A stretch of DNA of 64,000 nucleotides from Anarhynchus alexandrinus (lineage: Eukaryota > Chordata > Aves > Charadriiformes > Charadriidae). Where the stretch lies: contig VUYV01000068.1 of assembly GCA_008711295.1 (NCBI GenBank), positions 1,920,582 to 1,984,581 on the forward strand. The letters run 5' to 3'. Below the pieces are notes generated by a model. It did no database searches and was not told the origin of the DNA. It was given only the letters and a program-made list of their open reading frames with translations. Shown here piece by piece: positions 14,476 to 28,256 of the stretch (its first letter is position 1; each line of letters starts with the position of its first letter). Both the position numbers and the translations under genes were made by a program.

Positions 14476-15461
14476 CTTTAACGTATTGCGGTTGCCAAGC
14501 AGGCAGTCCTGTAGCACTGGTTCATATTTTTTCATCAAAGTATCCCAGTTATGGTCACTAACAGTAAAACTACTCTCATAGCCTGAAGTGACAGAAGAGC
14601 CAGCAGATGCTGCATCCGAGGAATCTGTAGAATATGAAAGTGTTGCATCTGTATCTGAGAGAGAGACAGTCTCACAGTCGTGTTTCTCATTCGCTGTGGT
14701 CTCATTTTCATACTCCAAATCCTCTCTGCGTCTGGAGAAGCAATTCAAAGCTCGCGAGTGCTCACAAGTCTGCTCTGCCTCCTCCAGCTTCTTCAGATTT
14801 CCTGTGGTGCTGGGATGCAGAACGTACTCAGCTTCCTTGACGGCTGACTTGCTTTCAGCATCACTTACTTCAGAGAATGAGTTCAGGGAAAGCTGTATGA
14901 AGCTGAAACTTGAACTAAAGCTATCATGTGTACCAACAGAACGAGAAACAACATCTCTGTTTTGATATTCACAGTTGTTATTCACTTCTGTCTGATCCAA
15001 AGCGTAGATGTTTTTAGGCTCACTCACTTTAGCACCATGGCTCTTCTGCCATGTACAGCGTACAGCAGAAACATCTTTGCTTGTTGCTGCGGCAGGGCAA
15101 ACCGGTAACACTGTGTGTTCTGACCCTGGACTCTTGTAACATGAAAGATTTTTGCAGCTCCCTGGCATATTTCCAGTAGTGGTCAACACTGTTACCCCAT
15201 TAGTGGGAACTACAGTACTATCTGCAACTGAACTACAGTGTAAGAATTCAAAGTTATTTTTGTATTGTCTGTGTAAGGAGCAGTTCTCAAAGTCTCCACA
15301 ATGCTGCCTGCCATGTTTGAACTCTTCTGGGTTGAATGGTTTGCAGGCACCCGGGGACTGAAACTCTATCTGTCGCCGAGCTTCTGGTCTCATGTATCCA
15401 GGTCTTTTTGCCAGTTTCTTTTTACGAAGAGAGCCTGAAGGCATTAACTGCTCCTGACCAT
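14476..15461 (-). CDS. DISC1: DISC1 exon 2 (head domain)
   Basis: The large second exon of DISC1, 986 bases. It is bounded by acceptor CCCTCAG|AT (AG at 15463-15462) and donor TTAAAG|GTTAGT (GT at 14475-14474). The first two bases complete a codon begun in exon 1, then 328 codons follow and the exon ends in phase 0. The Met at 15444 is internal: five in-frame codons precede it in the exon. Counting from that Met, RKKKLAKRPGYM (7-18) matches the human Arg-rich nuclear-localisation and PDE4-binding motif RRRRLARRPGYM. SSSFSFIQLSL (177-187) matches the Ser/Phe-rich motif SSFSFIRLSL. NWDTLMKKYEPVLQDCLLGN (299-318) matches the end of the human head. Between these the sequence is Ser-rich, low in order and poorly conserved, as expected for this fast-evolving head. 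DISC1 is a scaffold for PDE4, GSK3B, NDEL1 and others in neural development. An open frame continues 46 codons into the intron; this is not coding. Confidence 0.95.
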
Positions 15462-18126
15462 CTGAGGGAGGGGAAAAAAAAAGTCATTAAAGTGTTTCTG
15501 CAGTTTTCTAGGCTTAACATATTGTAACATCTGAAAATAATTGTTTCAGGAATGTCAAACAGCGCATCAGTTTCCATTTCAACAAAACAAAGACACTCAC
15601 CAAACCTGCAGATAGAGGAGAAAAGTTGTTACCAGAGAACGCTGTGTGTATTCATCCACTTTCTAAGTTTGCACCTGCTTTTAAGTGAACTCACTAACAT
15701 CATCACATCCATCAGGACACAAACCTGGGTAAGATGAACCACATCATCTTCCCTGTTCATAGCAATGCTCTGCACTCTTTCATTCTCAATTCACTTAGCA
15801 GCACACTAAAGCACAGACCTTGTTTGAGTCTCTATGATCCAGAGGGATTTTCAGACCTACAAGCACACCTAGGATAGGACTGAATATGCATCAAAAAGAT
15901 GAGAACCATACTCACAAAGAAATTTTGTGCATAATCTGTTGTTGCTCATGTCCAGTTTCTTGTGTTCATATCCTCGCTTTATTAATACAAGCAAGTGTTT
16001 CAGATTCTGCTTCCAGAACAGATGCAAGACCCTGTGATGCTCCATGACTGCATATCTGTCAGCCCAATGAGATATTTTATATGTTTTCATTTAGATTTAC
16101 TGTACTACCTATTTCCTTTAACTTCACATTTTGGACAGAGTTTTGCATGCAGGATCATCAGTCCTAGAAAACTAATGCCACCATATGCTTGCTAGCATTA
16201 CTGTAGTATTAATATCATTAAGAAAGGGCCCTCTGCTAAATTTCCCCACATACACCTTACTTACATAGATGAAAAGATAAATTTCCTGCTTACATAGCAG
16301 AATAGAAAGAACCAAGATAAAACCCACACCGAACATTAAGAGGGGGAGATCAGAATGTAGTATCTTGTGTTTGTTTTCTGTACATTTCTATTAAAAAAAA
16401 AAAGTTATGTGTCGATTTACAAGATTACATGGTGACAACTTTCAGTTTCTTATGGATTTACTGCTAGTCAAAAGATATTCCATTCTTCTGTCCTGCACAC
16501 AATCAATGGGAAGACAAGCTCTGCACCATCATCCATTTTCTAACACAAACACATATTGACTGGGCCTATTTGCCAGAATCACCCTTCTAAGGGCTCTAGT
16601 GCTGAATTATGCCCTCGATTAGCTGCCCTCTACTCACTGAAACAGAATCAATTGCCAGAATCTCAGGTGTTAGAAATATCCTCATCACCCACACAGAACT
16701 CTTTCAAAAACATAAATTTCAGAAAAAAAAAAAAAATCGTTGCATATTTATTATCCATCTCCAATGACAACCCTTTATCAACTTCTACATAGAGAGATGT
16801 AATAATCTAAACAACTTAGCAACTCCTAACACAGGTCTCATACACACCTCACTACAATGACATCCTACACAAAAAAATTAAGCATTAGACCTGAAACTTC
16901 CCAGGAGACTTTTCCCAACATTCACTACACTCTCTCCAAATAACCTTCAACAAAAGCAGTTTATACATTTCCCACAGACTAGAATAGTGGCCCATCTCAC
17001 CATGGGACTGCAGTTAAAATTCTGTATTCTGCTTCCTATCACCATAAATTAGAATACCCCAGCTGTCTCTTACGTTCTCTTTTGTCAGAGGAAAAAGCAT
17101 CACAGAAATCAGAAATAAAAAAGGTCATGGAGTCCATCAGCCTGTCTACTGTAAAAAGACAGTGAAATGCTGTATTGGGAGTAATGTAATAGAAGTCTTA
17201 AGAAATAGGAACTGCTCTTGGAGTAAGGGAACAAAAATTGAACAAAATGTTCTTTAGAATTTAGTTCTTTTAGTTTATATACAAAATAACAGTCTAAATT
17301 TGCCTTCAGCAGAAGAAATCAGTCATGCAGAAAAATGTCATTCTAAAACTGGACATACTTTATCGCCGTTTACAAAGGCTAGTCACAGGCTTTGTCTGTA
17401 AAAATGGAAAAGGTTCTTTGGTTTAATTAAAATCAGTTTAAAATTGATCTCACTAAATCACTATGAATTTCTAAAGCAGACAGATAATTACAGCTTTTTA
17501 AACACCAAATTTAAACTAAGCTAATGTAAGTAAGGTTTAAATTTGCCAGTGCTAGATATTTGCACCAAGTGAACTAGATACAATTCTAAAAATTATTTGG
17601 GTCAAAGTGGTACAATTCCAGTATCCTGAACACGCAAGAACTGCGCACCTCTGCACTACTCCCCACATCTGCAGCTAACCCTCTACACAGGTTTACCATT
17701 CAGCTCCTTTATGGGCTCTAGGTCTGCCTCCTGGCAAGTCCAGCAGCAAAAGTCCCTCACCTGGCCACCAGAGTGGCACCACTGCCCGAATGATACCCAA
17801 GATTGTAGTCCAAGACACGAGCCATTCACAAGATGCTACCAGGAGAGGGCTGCAGGTCCTTAGCTCCAGAATACCTGCACTGGAGCACAAGGCAGAGCAG
17901 TAGTGGACCAACAGAGAGCTGGGGCTAGCACCTCAGCACCAATACATGTGCTTTCCCCAAGGGAAAAGAAGGGGAGATGCAGCCGCAGCCGGACCCCTGT
18001 CCCCCAGCTAGAGAGCAGTCGCAGTGCCCTCAGCCATCACAAAATCCAGCCAGGATGTTACTACGGCTTTGGGTATACTGTTTGTGCACTGTTTAACCTT
18101 CTGTCATGTCTCTTTTCTGAAGTTTA

Positions 18127-18545
18127 GAATCATTTCTCCTATGAAGACAGGCTGAGAGAGATGGGGTCGTTAAGCCAGGAGAGGACTCCGGGGAAAAGTT
18201 ATAGCAGCTTTCCAGTATCTGAAGAGCACCTACAAGAAAGCTGGAGAGGGACTTTTTACCAAGGGCATGTAGCGTTAGGACGAGGGAGAATGGCTTCAAA
18301 CTGGAAGAGGGGAGATTTAGATCAAACATTAGGAAGAAATTTTTCACTGTGAGGATGGTGAGACACTGGAACAGGTTGCCCAGGAAAGTTCTGGAGGCCC
18401 CATCCTTGGAGGTGTTCAAGGCCAGGCTGGATGGGCCTCTGAGCAACCTGGTTTAGTGGGAGGTGTCCCTGCCCATGGCAGGGGGTTTGGAACTAGATGA
18501 TCTTTAAGGTCCTGTCTAACCTAAACCATTCTATGATTCCATGAT
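18127..18545 (+). mobile_element. CR1 LINE 3' fragment
   Basis: Sense-oriented CR1: 'aggctgagagagatggggtc', 'cttcaaactggaagaggggagatttag', 'aagaaatttttcactgtgaggatgg', 'gacactggaacaggttgccca', 'ggctggatgggcctctgagcaacctgg', and the end 'aaaccattctatgattccatgattt' with the terminal repeat units. It is 5'-truncated and noncoding now. It sits in DISC1 intron 1, antisense to the gene. Confidence 0.93.
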
Positions 18546-21500
18546 TTCAGTTGTTTATCGCCACAAACACAAAATTTAGTTACAAAGATTGTTTTTTCCA
18601 CATGGCCTTGCAACCACAGCTTGCTTTGTCCACACATCAGATACAGAAACTACATTGAACCAATTCAGATAGCATGTTAAAAAAAGACAGGCCTCATATT
18701 TTTCTTCTAAATCCCTCAGTTTCAAGCACATCAAATAACTGATAAGTCCGTGGCAATTAACTACAGGATGATCAAAATGGTACTTTGGAACACTGTAAAA
18801 CAACTGAAGGTAATTAAAAACATTACATTAGTGTTTCATGCATTGTATGAGACATGCACTTAGAAAAAATCACAAACGGAAGAAGGGCCTTTCCATTGTA
18901 ATATTACAAATCAACTTTTAAAAATATGTAAATTACAATCCTAGAAGAAGCTGCAACATATATTCTAATGTCAGATTATGTGCAAATTGCTTCAAATCCA
19001 AATTATGAAAGCTCAGAAAGAACTTAATCATAACATCTCTTTTCACCATAACCATCTTTCCTCATGGCCGTTTCATAAAGGATAACAGCTCAGACCCAGA
19101 GCATGGCGGGGGGCAGGGAGGGGGGAGAGAAAGAAAGAAAGAAAAAAAATAAAATCCAGTGCTCTAAAACAAGGCATGACCAGCAATGCTGGTCGTGTCT
19201 TAGTTGCACCAGTAAGATCAAGTGGGGAGAGGTAAAGCCAAAGAGCATTTCCCACTGATAAAGAGCACATTCCCTTGTACCCAACCTGATGCTAAAGGAC
19301 AGTAGAATAGTCTTTTAATGTATTTAAGTTAATCAGTCTTTGTTTTCAGCCATAAAAGTGGCAGTTCAGTTTTTCGATCAAATGCTCTAGTAGCATCTGT
19401 GGATGGACAGGCATAACTACCTCACATTTTTGTAAAGTCCACCAGGATTTTATAGATCAGTACAGAAACTCTGAAGTGAGTATCTCACTGCCTCTGCTTT
19501 AAACACACAATGCAGAATGCTTCCAAGCTCATTAAGTTCTCCCTGAAAGTAACTGAGAAATTATACATGTGGTTTTAAAGAGAGCTCAACTATCTGAATA
19601 CACCTATATTATACACAGTTAATTTTTATTAGAATAACAAATTCACCTTCAAAGCATTCGTGGGTGGTAACTGTGGTGTGGAAGAAAAGATACTTGGTCA
19701 TATTCAAAGCCAACTATCAAAGCACTGCTCCCAGCAATTTTTGTAGTGCTGCTTCTGTCAAGGAAGCCTTAAACACCTGCACTAAACCATACACAAAGTA
19801 AGTGAGAGGAAAATATTTATTATTTACCAAGACACACACAAAAGCTTAACCTATCAGCAACAAAAATGAACCATTCTCAGGGATTAATCAATCTAACATG
19901 ACAATAACCTTTACTGTTCAGTTCCTACATCATAAAAATACGTGAAATATTGCAAGTTTCTAATAAGTTATATTTTGACTCATTTGCTGAATTTCAAAGA
20001 TACCACAAAATATTCAAAGTAAGATGGCACAGATCTCAATGCAGCCTATGTTGAAACAAATCAGCACTGTCTCTTTACACAAGTAAGCTTTCCAAGAAAG
20101 TTACTTTTGAATACAGATTTTTATAACTCTTAAAATGCAAAGGTCTCGTTCAGCTTTTTCCTCTTACTTATTTAATGTTAACTATACTTTGATTTATGTA
20201 GCATTTTATAAAGTGTATCTATAGAAGACAAGCAATGGCTGAGCTACATTATATTTGATACCATTTACAATTATTTCCTCACCAAGGGTTCCTGTGATTT
20301 CTAAGATTGCAGGCTGGGTTCAGTTACTCAACTGTTAAATTTCCAAGATGTCACATCTTGAAAATATTTTGTGAAGTCATTAAATGCATGCTAGTTTCTA
20401 TTCTTCATTTAAATAAAAAAAAAACAAACAAAACAAACAACAAAACCAAACACACAACACCATTTCAGAGTTGTGCATTTTAGAAGTCAGTGGGCTTCTA
20501 GTCAGTGTTTATAATCGTATTTTTATTGGCAGAATCTTGTGATGTGTATGTCATTAAGTTGTTACATTTGAGCCACTTACCTCCTTAATGCAACAACTCA
20601 TTTTATGCCATTCCATGAAATTGCAGCACCTCTCTCTAGAGTAAGAATCACATTAGCTGTTACGAGTTTCAATACGCCCATCAACTCTTGCCCCCCCCCA
20701 AAAGTGTTTTAAACCTGGTTTTGCTTTAACATTAAGGGAGAAAAAAATCTATTAAAAGTTAGAAAAAATATCAAAAACACTTCCCATGTCAGTAACAATC
20801 ACCTATTTAGTCAGGGGGAATAAGGGAAGCACCACTTTCCTTAATTACATATTATAATTGTGTTCAATACTGCTAACACTTTAAAACACGTCTGCATCCC
20901 TCAGTATTCAGCAGCGCGTTGACTACGTGCACAGGCAGGCTTTTTTCTCAAGCAAGTGCCTTGCTGAATCAGGCCCTGAACACCTTGATGTGACAAAAAG
21001 AACAGAAATATGCCTTTCTGACCTTTTTAAAAATACAGTAACTACCCAGCCTGTGAAAGCATGCAGTTGCACTGTGAAGGCCTATTTGATAACTAATCAA
21101 CACCCTATGGCTGGGAAACCGAGACCCAAGGCTTGGCTGTTACAGAAAATTGCATTCCTCCAAGCTGAATGAGAATTACACCACCCAACTTCTTCAACAG
21201 CAGCATTACACGGAAACTCATTTTGTTGGCCAGAAAAGCAAGTGGCCAGACTTGCTCTAGAACAGCCAAGTGACTCCTTGCTGTCTCAGGAAAGCGGGAC
21301 CACTTAGATAGCACGATACTGTCAAAAAGTGACATTTCTGCTCTTTTCATTTTTGTTTTCATGCAGTCAGCTACTGTTGCATAAGTCCCAAGGGGAAAAG
21401 AAAAAAAAAAAAAAAAAGAGAGAAAATAAAGAAAAAAAGCCAGGGAAGCCCAAGACCTTTGCAATAAGCTTGAGCATAATCCTGTTACAGACACTCCTAA

Positions 21501-23563
21501 CACAACTTATTCTCCAGCTATTACTACATCTCACATTCAGAATTCATCTCTGGTTGACAGGCCTCAGCCCAAGGAATCTCCAAACCTCCTTATACAGCTC
21601 ACTCATATATTCCACCCAACCCACTGCTATCAGCCTAGGATAGCTGGAACTGCCAAACTCACATAACTAACCACCTAACACAAGTTACCTTCCAGCCTCC
21701 CTAGTCATCACTTACCCTGTGCTCATCTCTGCAATACATCCCGTGGACTACCAATGGACAACCAAGCACCCCGGGGAGCACACAAGCCAGTACCAGCACT
21801 GTGTGCCTTCAGCACAATCAGTAGCAGAAGACACTTAACTTCCCCACAAGTATCCAGCCCCAATCTGTTTTACACCCATCAGTAAAATTCCTTTTAACTT
21901 ATAGTTAAATAATTGAGAATAGTTTATCCACTTTCCAAGGAGGCAGGAGGACACAGAAGTTGCAAGCCTACAGAGAACACTCAAAGAGAACCAAAGCTTG
22001 TTTCAGGAGTTTCATTTTTTTAAGGTTCGTTGACATTTTTCTTCCTGGGGAAAAAAAACTCGTTTCCAAAGAAGTCTGTAGAGGCAGTCCATGCAAATGT
22101 CTTAAGTGGAGAAAAAGCTCTGGTTCTTACATTCAAGATTTGAAAACAGCTTTAAATATTACACAAAAATCGGAGAACAAGGATTTTGCACAGAAACTGT
22201 GAAGTTTGGTTAGGTCCTAAATTAATTTTCAAACAATGCTTAATGGGCTTGCAGTCATATCCCATAAAAGTATTTCACAAAACATGCATGTAATTATGAA
22301 AGTAGTACACAGCAGTCCTTATCAAGAATGGTCTATTTAACACACCACACTTCTCTTTCATCACTCTGTCTACAGAATGACAGTGTGGATTCCCACTACT
22401 TCTGCTCAGTCAGATCATCCACAGAAAGACTCTAATATAAAACTCATCGGCAGGGAGGAATAAAAAAAAAAATTAAAAAAGAGAGTGAAGTGTGAGAGCA
22501 CACTGACAGCAGTCAATTTCTAATTCAAGCACAGTTTGAGTGCTCCAGCTTGGAGATTTGAATTTTTAATTTCACCAAGAGAGTGGGTTCCAAATTAAGC
22601 ATCTGATGCACAGTCAGTCTGAAACTAGAATTGAGTTTACTGAAATAGAAAGTAATTTTCTCTTAACAGCTCAGTAGTGATCACATATAATGAAAATAAA
22701 ACAACGTGGCAGTTCCTATATTGCCAAGGGTGAGGAGTCAGAATGCTTTTAGCTTTACAATTTAATATCAAAGTCCCAGGACAAATGCTCCTCCTTTGCG
22801 TGCTGAAGGAAGTTTACCTTACAGCCCCAGTTGGGCTGTCAGGATGCGATGTCAATACTGCCCAGACAACAATGGAGACGGAATGGAGCTCCAGATATCA
22901 GGAAAGCCGAGCAATAACTTCCCACAGAAAGCACAGCACTTCAGGATGCATTAAATACAAGATACTGCAAAAGCCAGGCATGTACACAAACTGCAGTTAC
23001 AGCAATGCATGAGACAGAGAGCCCACTGGCAGCAAGGAGGCAGGCAAACGAGCGGTGCTGGTCCCTCACCCACTCCCCTAAAAGGGGGGAACCCCTGCAA
23101 CTCTTTACGCTCCCTCAAAATTTCTGTACTTGGGTATTCTCTGCTCTTTGCAGTGGCGATTGTGTGGACTGTGCTTTTGCTGACTGACAATAAATCGCCA
23201 CTCTGAGTGGCGAGATGAACATTCTCCGCTGACCCAGGAGGCACAGGCTGCAGTACTGCTCTCCTATCCTCAACAGCTACACAGACAACTTCAGTTAATA
23301 CAAGTCCTTCCTAAAGGCCAGCAGATTTCCTCAGCATCATCAGTCTGTAGATGTTGTAGCCTGCAAGGGGTCAACCTCTGTGTTCCAGCAAGCCAAGGGC
23401 AGTTCCCTTAGAGACCTATACTGGTAAGCAGAAAAGATGCATATGATACCCCTTTTGAGATCTTCAATGAGAATATGTCTCAACCTTTACAACCCTTACC
23501 CAAGGCTGTAGACAAACAAAACAGAAGTTGGAAGTTTGTTTTATTTGGCCTGAGAACACAGTC

Positions 23564-24192
23564 ACACAGAATCACAGAATGGTAGCAGTTAGAAGGGACA
23601 TTCAGAGATCATCTAGTCCAATCCCTCTGCCAAAGCACGCTCACCTACAGCAGGTTGGACAGGAATGCATCCAGGCAGGCTTTGAATATCTCCAGAAAAG
23701 GAGACTCCACAACTTCTCTGGGCAGCCTGTTCCAGTGCTCTGTCACCCTCAACGTAAAGAAGTTTTTCCTCATGTTGAGATGGAATTTCCTGTGTTCCAG
23801 CTCGTGCCCGTTGCCCCTTGTCCTGTCACTGGGCACCACTGAAAAGAGTCTGGCCCCATCCTCTTGACACCCACCCTTTAGATATTTATAAGCATAGATA
23901 AGATCCCCTATCAGTCTTCTCTTCTCCAGGATAAAAAGACCCTTTTATGCCTTTCCTCATAAGACAGGTGCTCCTTTCCCTTCATCATCTTTGTAGCTCT
24001 CTGCTGGACTCTCTCCAGTAGTTCCCTGTCCTTCTTGAACTGGGGGGCACAGAACTGGATGCAGAACTCCAGATGTGGCCTCACCAGGGCAGAGTAGAGG
24101 GGAAGAATGACCTCCCTCGACCTGCTGGCCACACTCTTCTTGATGCACCCCAGGATGCCATTGGCCACCTTGGCCACAAGGGCACATTGATG
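23564..24192 (-). mobile_element. CR1 LINE 3' fragment
   Basis: Antisense CR1 on the plus strand, the longest young copy here. On the minus strand it encodes reverse-transcriptase C-terminal sequence: [20 protein letters not shown], then [11 protein letters not shown] and [13 protein letters not shown]. After a frame break the second part follows ([17 protein letters not shown], then [14 protein letters not shown]). The 3' tail CACAGAATCACAGAATGG is at the low-coordinate end. The frameshift shows that the copy is dead. It lies in DISC1 intron 1 in the same direction as the gene. Confidence 0.93.
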
Positions 24193-26970
24193 CCTTCACA
24201 AAAGTGAAGACATCACCTATATCCCTTTCTTCTAGCATGGAGGAGAAAAGTAGATGGTTCAGGTGAAATTCTGAGATTATTTTATGAACAAGCTATGGAA
24301 GAAGTACTACAGCATATACTGCTGAAACTGCAGCAGAATACTTAACCACAGGCAAACACCTCTCTATCTAGCAGATATCACAGCTCCTTCTAAACAAGGT
24401 GGGACAGAAGTCGCTGTCTAGAGCAAGTTAGATATCTAAAAAAAACAACCAACAACAAAAAATTAACATTCCAGGAAAGAATATAGTTTCTCTCTAGAAT
24501 GTAACTGCACTGAATTACAGAATTCAGCAGACGTGCCAGGAAGAGTGACAATCGCAATCGATACGGAGGACGAGAAGACCTCAAGAAAGGGCTGGAGAGC
24601 ACTCCAAGAGGGCACTCACCAGCACTAGACTGCTAGCAGTTCATACCTCCCCAAATAAAAGCCCTGGCATTAGAGGCTAATCATGCTATTTCCTACTCAC
24701 ATCACCAGGCATTGCAGGAACGCTGCCTCCATGACCAAACTGCCAGAGTGACAACACACAAAAGATCTGAGTGACTGCCTACTCAACTCCATGCAGGAGT
24801 TGAGAGTTACCCCATGCACCTCGCACCATGACTGGAGACTAAAGACTCAACGGGATCAAAGCCCTGTCTTCACGTGGATTTGAAAGCCATGCCCACTAGG
24901 GACAGACAAGGATGAGGGGATACAGTCAAGCAGCAGCCAGCCAGACCCCATGCTGAGGGAAGACACCATCAACACTGACAGATCTACTTTGATTGTCATT
25001 CATTCATTTTTGTCTCCATCCCAACTCTGCCAATAACAATGCTGCACATGCTTTCCACTGCTCCTGTCAAACCCTGCCTTCTTTTCCACCAACTTCTCTT
25101 CTTGGTCCCCAATCAGTTTTCACAAACCAATTGCTCGTTTCTATTCAAGTAAGTGAAAAAAGACAGCTGAACCAGAAATCTTTCCAATTGATGCTCTGGA
25201 CCTTTGACCAAACTCTGCACTGGTCACACTTAACGCTACACAGTCCAGAGTGATAACCACCCACAAAGCTCCCAAACAACATTCAAAGCCACAGATGCTG
25301 TCTTCCCCAATATCACTCCTCAATACCACCTCTTTAGTCCTTTTCGGTTTAACTTTTTTGTCACAACCTCAACAAGCACAAGCCTCCCCAAGTCCCCTAA
25401 CAACATTCCCCTCACAAGAGCAAACAAGCATGCCTCAACTTACCTCCAAAAATCCTCCTTGCATGAGCTTCCAGGCCCTCCAACTCCCCGGTCCCCTCAG
25501 AGCACCCCATCCCTTCCCAGGTGGGGAGCCTTCCTGCTTCACACTCCCCATCAGCAGGGCTCAGAAGTTTCTAGGCTTCTCCAGGTGCATTTAAAAGGAG
25601 CCCAACCCTACTTCAGCTGTACCCACTAATTTCATTGCTTGTCTCCAGGTGCTGAGCCTTTTGGCTACCAGGACTTCAGACAGTTCTCAGGGCTCCTGTT
25701 AATTCTCTCACAGCACACACATAGTTTGTATGAGCATCTAAACGAAACCCCAATCTAAAGGCACACTGGCTCCGTTCATCCCCTTGAGATCACTTCAATG
25801 AAAACACTCTTGTAAGAGCTTTTTTCCCTGTGACTGTAAATCACTGCTATTCACATCTAGGAAATCAAGACAATTACCTGACACAATTTACTCTGACAGT
25901 CTCCCTGGGCTAACATATATTAGCTAATAATACAGGTTATGCTTATTAACATATGCCTATAATGCTCAATAAAAGCACAGTTTTTTGCCAAAGGTTTTTT
26001 TTAACTTATTTATGTCACATGCTATTTGTAACTCACGTAAGTATTCCTACCTAGGTACACGGCCACAGGATCTGCCACCTTTTGCTGAACCTTACCTGTC
26101 TGCTGCTATTACTCAAGTAAATTAAAGCATAGTATTAATCCTTCAGAAAAAATTGTACCCTTTCGTGAGATAGCTTGCAGGTGTTTCTTTGCACGCCAAG
26201 GACCATGTGATATTTTAATGAAACAAAGTCTTAAGCAAAATACTTCAAGTTAAAAAATAATGAGAAGTAAACACAAAAATCAGACTGACCTTTCAAAAAT
26301 ATTCTCTATATAAAAAGAAGATAGTCTTGAATAAGCCAATGAAACAATTTTTCAGGTCAACATATTCTGGATTCAGCTTAGCATTTTAAATGGATAAAAA
26401 AAGGTGGTGATTGTACCATATGGTGTTAAACATGCACACCTGAAAAGATCTGCTTCAGTAACAAGAAGCTTGGCAGAGGAAAACTTCAAGTATCATTCAG
26501 ATTGTTTTCCAGAACAAATATAGATCATTAACTCATTATTTCCAATACTTTTTTAACACATTTATTACTTGCTTTACAAAACGTGAATTCAGAATGTAGG
26601 ATTAGCAGTGCCTCCTGCAAGGTAACTTGCATTTGCCTATCCCTTTCAGTTGTATGGGACAGGCCTCTGGGGAGTATCAGTGTCATAGCAGCAGGGGATT
26701 TCTTCCCCTGTTTCTTTCAGGTTTACGAATAGTACTCCTGACAAGTATTGTTATTAAAAAGTAGCAGAGAGAATTGCTGTAGCTTCCTTTCAATAAAAGC
26801 AAAGGGTTTTCAGAGGCATTTGATCTCATCAGTCCTGAGGTATAACAGTAATCTGATGCATTAGCTTGTGGTTAAAACAGACCACATGAGAAGCTACACG
26901 ACTTACCCAAGTCGCAAAGCACGCCCGAAACAGAACTAAGGACTTACACAGGACACCCAAAACACAGCTT

Positions 26971-26989
26971 GGGGGGGGGGGGGGGGGGG
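26971..26989 (+). repeat. Poly-G run of 19 bases next to an unresolved base
   Basis: Nineteen G in a row, followed by AA and n at 26992. Same configuration as the run at 31.54 kb. On the DISC1 coding strand it is poly-C. Confidence 0.9.
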
Positions 26990-28021
26990 AANCGTACCAT
27001 TAGAACTCCTGTCTTCATTGAAAAGACTGGAGATTTAAAAAGCAGATTTAGATTTAATTTTATCCTAATATTCTCAAAACTATTAAACCTTGGAGTCACA
27101 GGTCTCCCTGAGACAAATCCTGCCGATAATGCTATTCTCTGTGGGACTCTGTACAGTGAAGTTTCATCGGAAGCTTCAGGTTTAACTTTGAAGCAAACAT
27201 CATATTGAGATGACTCCTCATTATCCACAATATGACTTGAGCCTGCTTACGCTTTTGTACTCCAAATCTAAACAAGTCTGTACTAATCTGCAGATTTGAC
27301 ACAGGAAGGTATATTTATAAAATATGTCAAGTAAGTCCACTGGGATAGTCCATAGACAGAAGTCCATTGACAAACTCCTTTAATTCCTGAGTAAAAAAGT
27401 GCTACCTTTAAGGTGGAAGCCTTTTAAATTCTCTGCTGACTAAGAAAAGGAAAACTGACAGGATCTTGAAGGGACTTGCAAAAGCTTCACAACCTAAAAA
27501 GCATCCTCTCCCTCCAGCCCCTAGAGAGCTGGAACATCTTGCATGAACAGCCTTACAAAAACAAAGAGGTGCCAATAAAACTGTGAGAGATACTGAGAAG
27601 ACACGTGGATTTTCATTTCTGTACAGTAAGTGTCATAGTGCTTCACTGAACAAAAACATATGAAATATCTTAAACTTAAATTACCTTGAAGTCTGAGTCA
27701 TAAGCCAGGACTTCTGTACCAGATAAAGCCATGAAGACAGAACTAAGGACATCTTTAAGGTTAGAATGCCCTCTTTGGGTCTAAAGATATATTTGCAGCA
27801 AGAGTAAATTTCAGCAAATACAGTGCTATTTTATGCTATAGAAAGAAAAGTAAATAAAAGAATGCAAAGTGCACTACTCTAAAACTTTTGAAAATGTTAT
27901 AAATGGCATCTGATTACCCTCTACTAGCAACAACATACCAATAGTGAGGACAAGAGCAATCCATACACAGCAGTGCACAGGGGGAGGACAGATAAAAAAA
28001 AGAAAAGAAAAAAAAAAAAGA

Positions 28022-28256
28022 GATGGACATAACTTAAAACAAGAGAGATTCAGACTGGATACAAAGAAAAACTTTTTCACCCTGAGGGCAGCCAAGCAGT
28101 GGAGCAGGCTGCCCAGAGAGGACCTGCAGTCCTTGGAGATTTTCAAGACCAAACAAGATAAAACCCTGAGCAACCTGGGCCAATGTCAGAGTCAGCCCTG
28201 CTTTGAGCTGGGACCAGAGACCTCCTGAGGTGCCCTCCAAACCCAACTACCCTATC
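28022..28256 (+). mobile_element. CR1 LINE 3' fragment
   Basis: Sense-oriented CR1: 'ttaaaacaagagagattcagactggatacaaag', 'aactttttcaccctgagggcagcc', 'agcagtggagcaggctgcccagagagg', 'ccttggagattttcaagacc', 'tgagcaacctgggc' and 'accagagacctcctgaggtgcc'. It encodes the last part of the reverse-transcriptase ORF and most of the 3' UTR. It is a 5'-truncated, inactive copy inside DISC1 intron 1, antisense to the gene. Confidence 0.88.

Noticed and set aside
14588..14965. 125-codon plus-strand ORF opposite DISC1 exon 2
   Set aside because: Antisense shadow of a real coding exon. No independent evidence.
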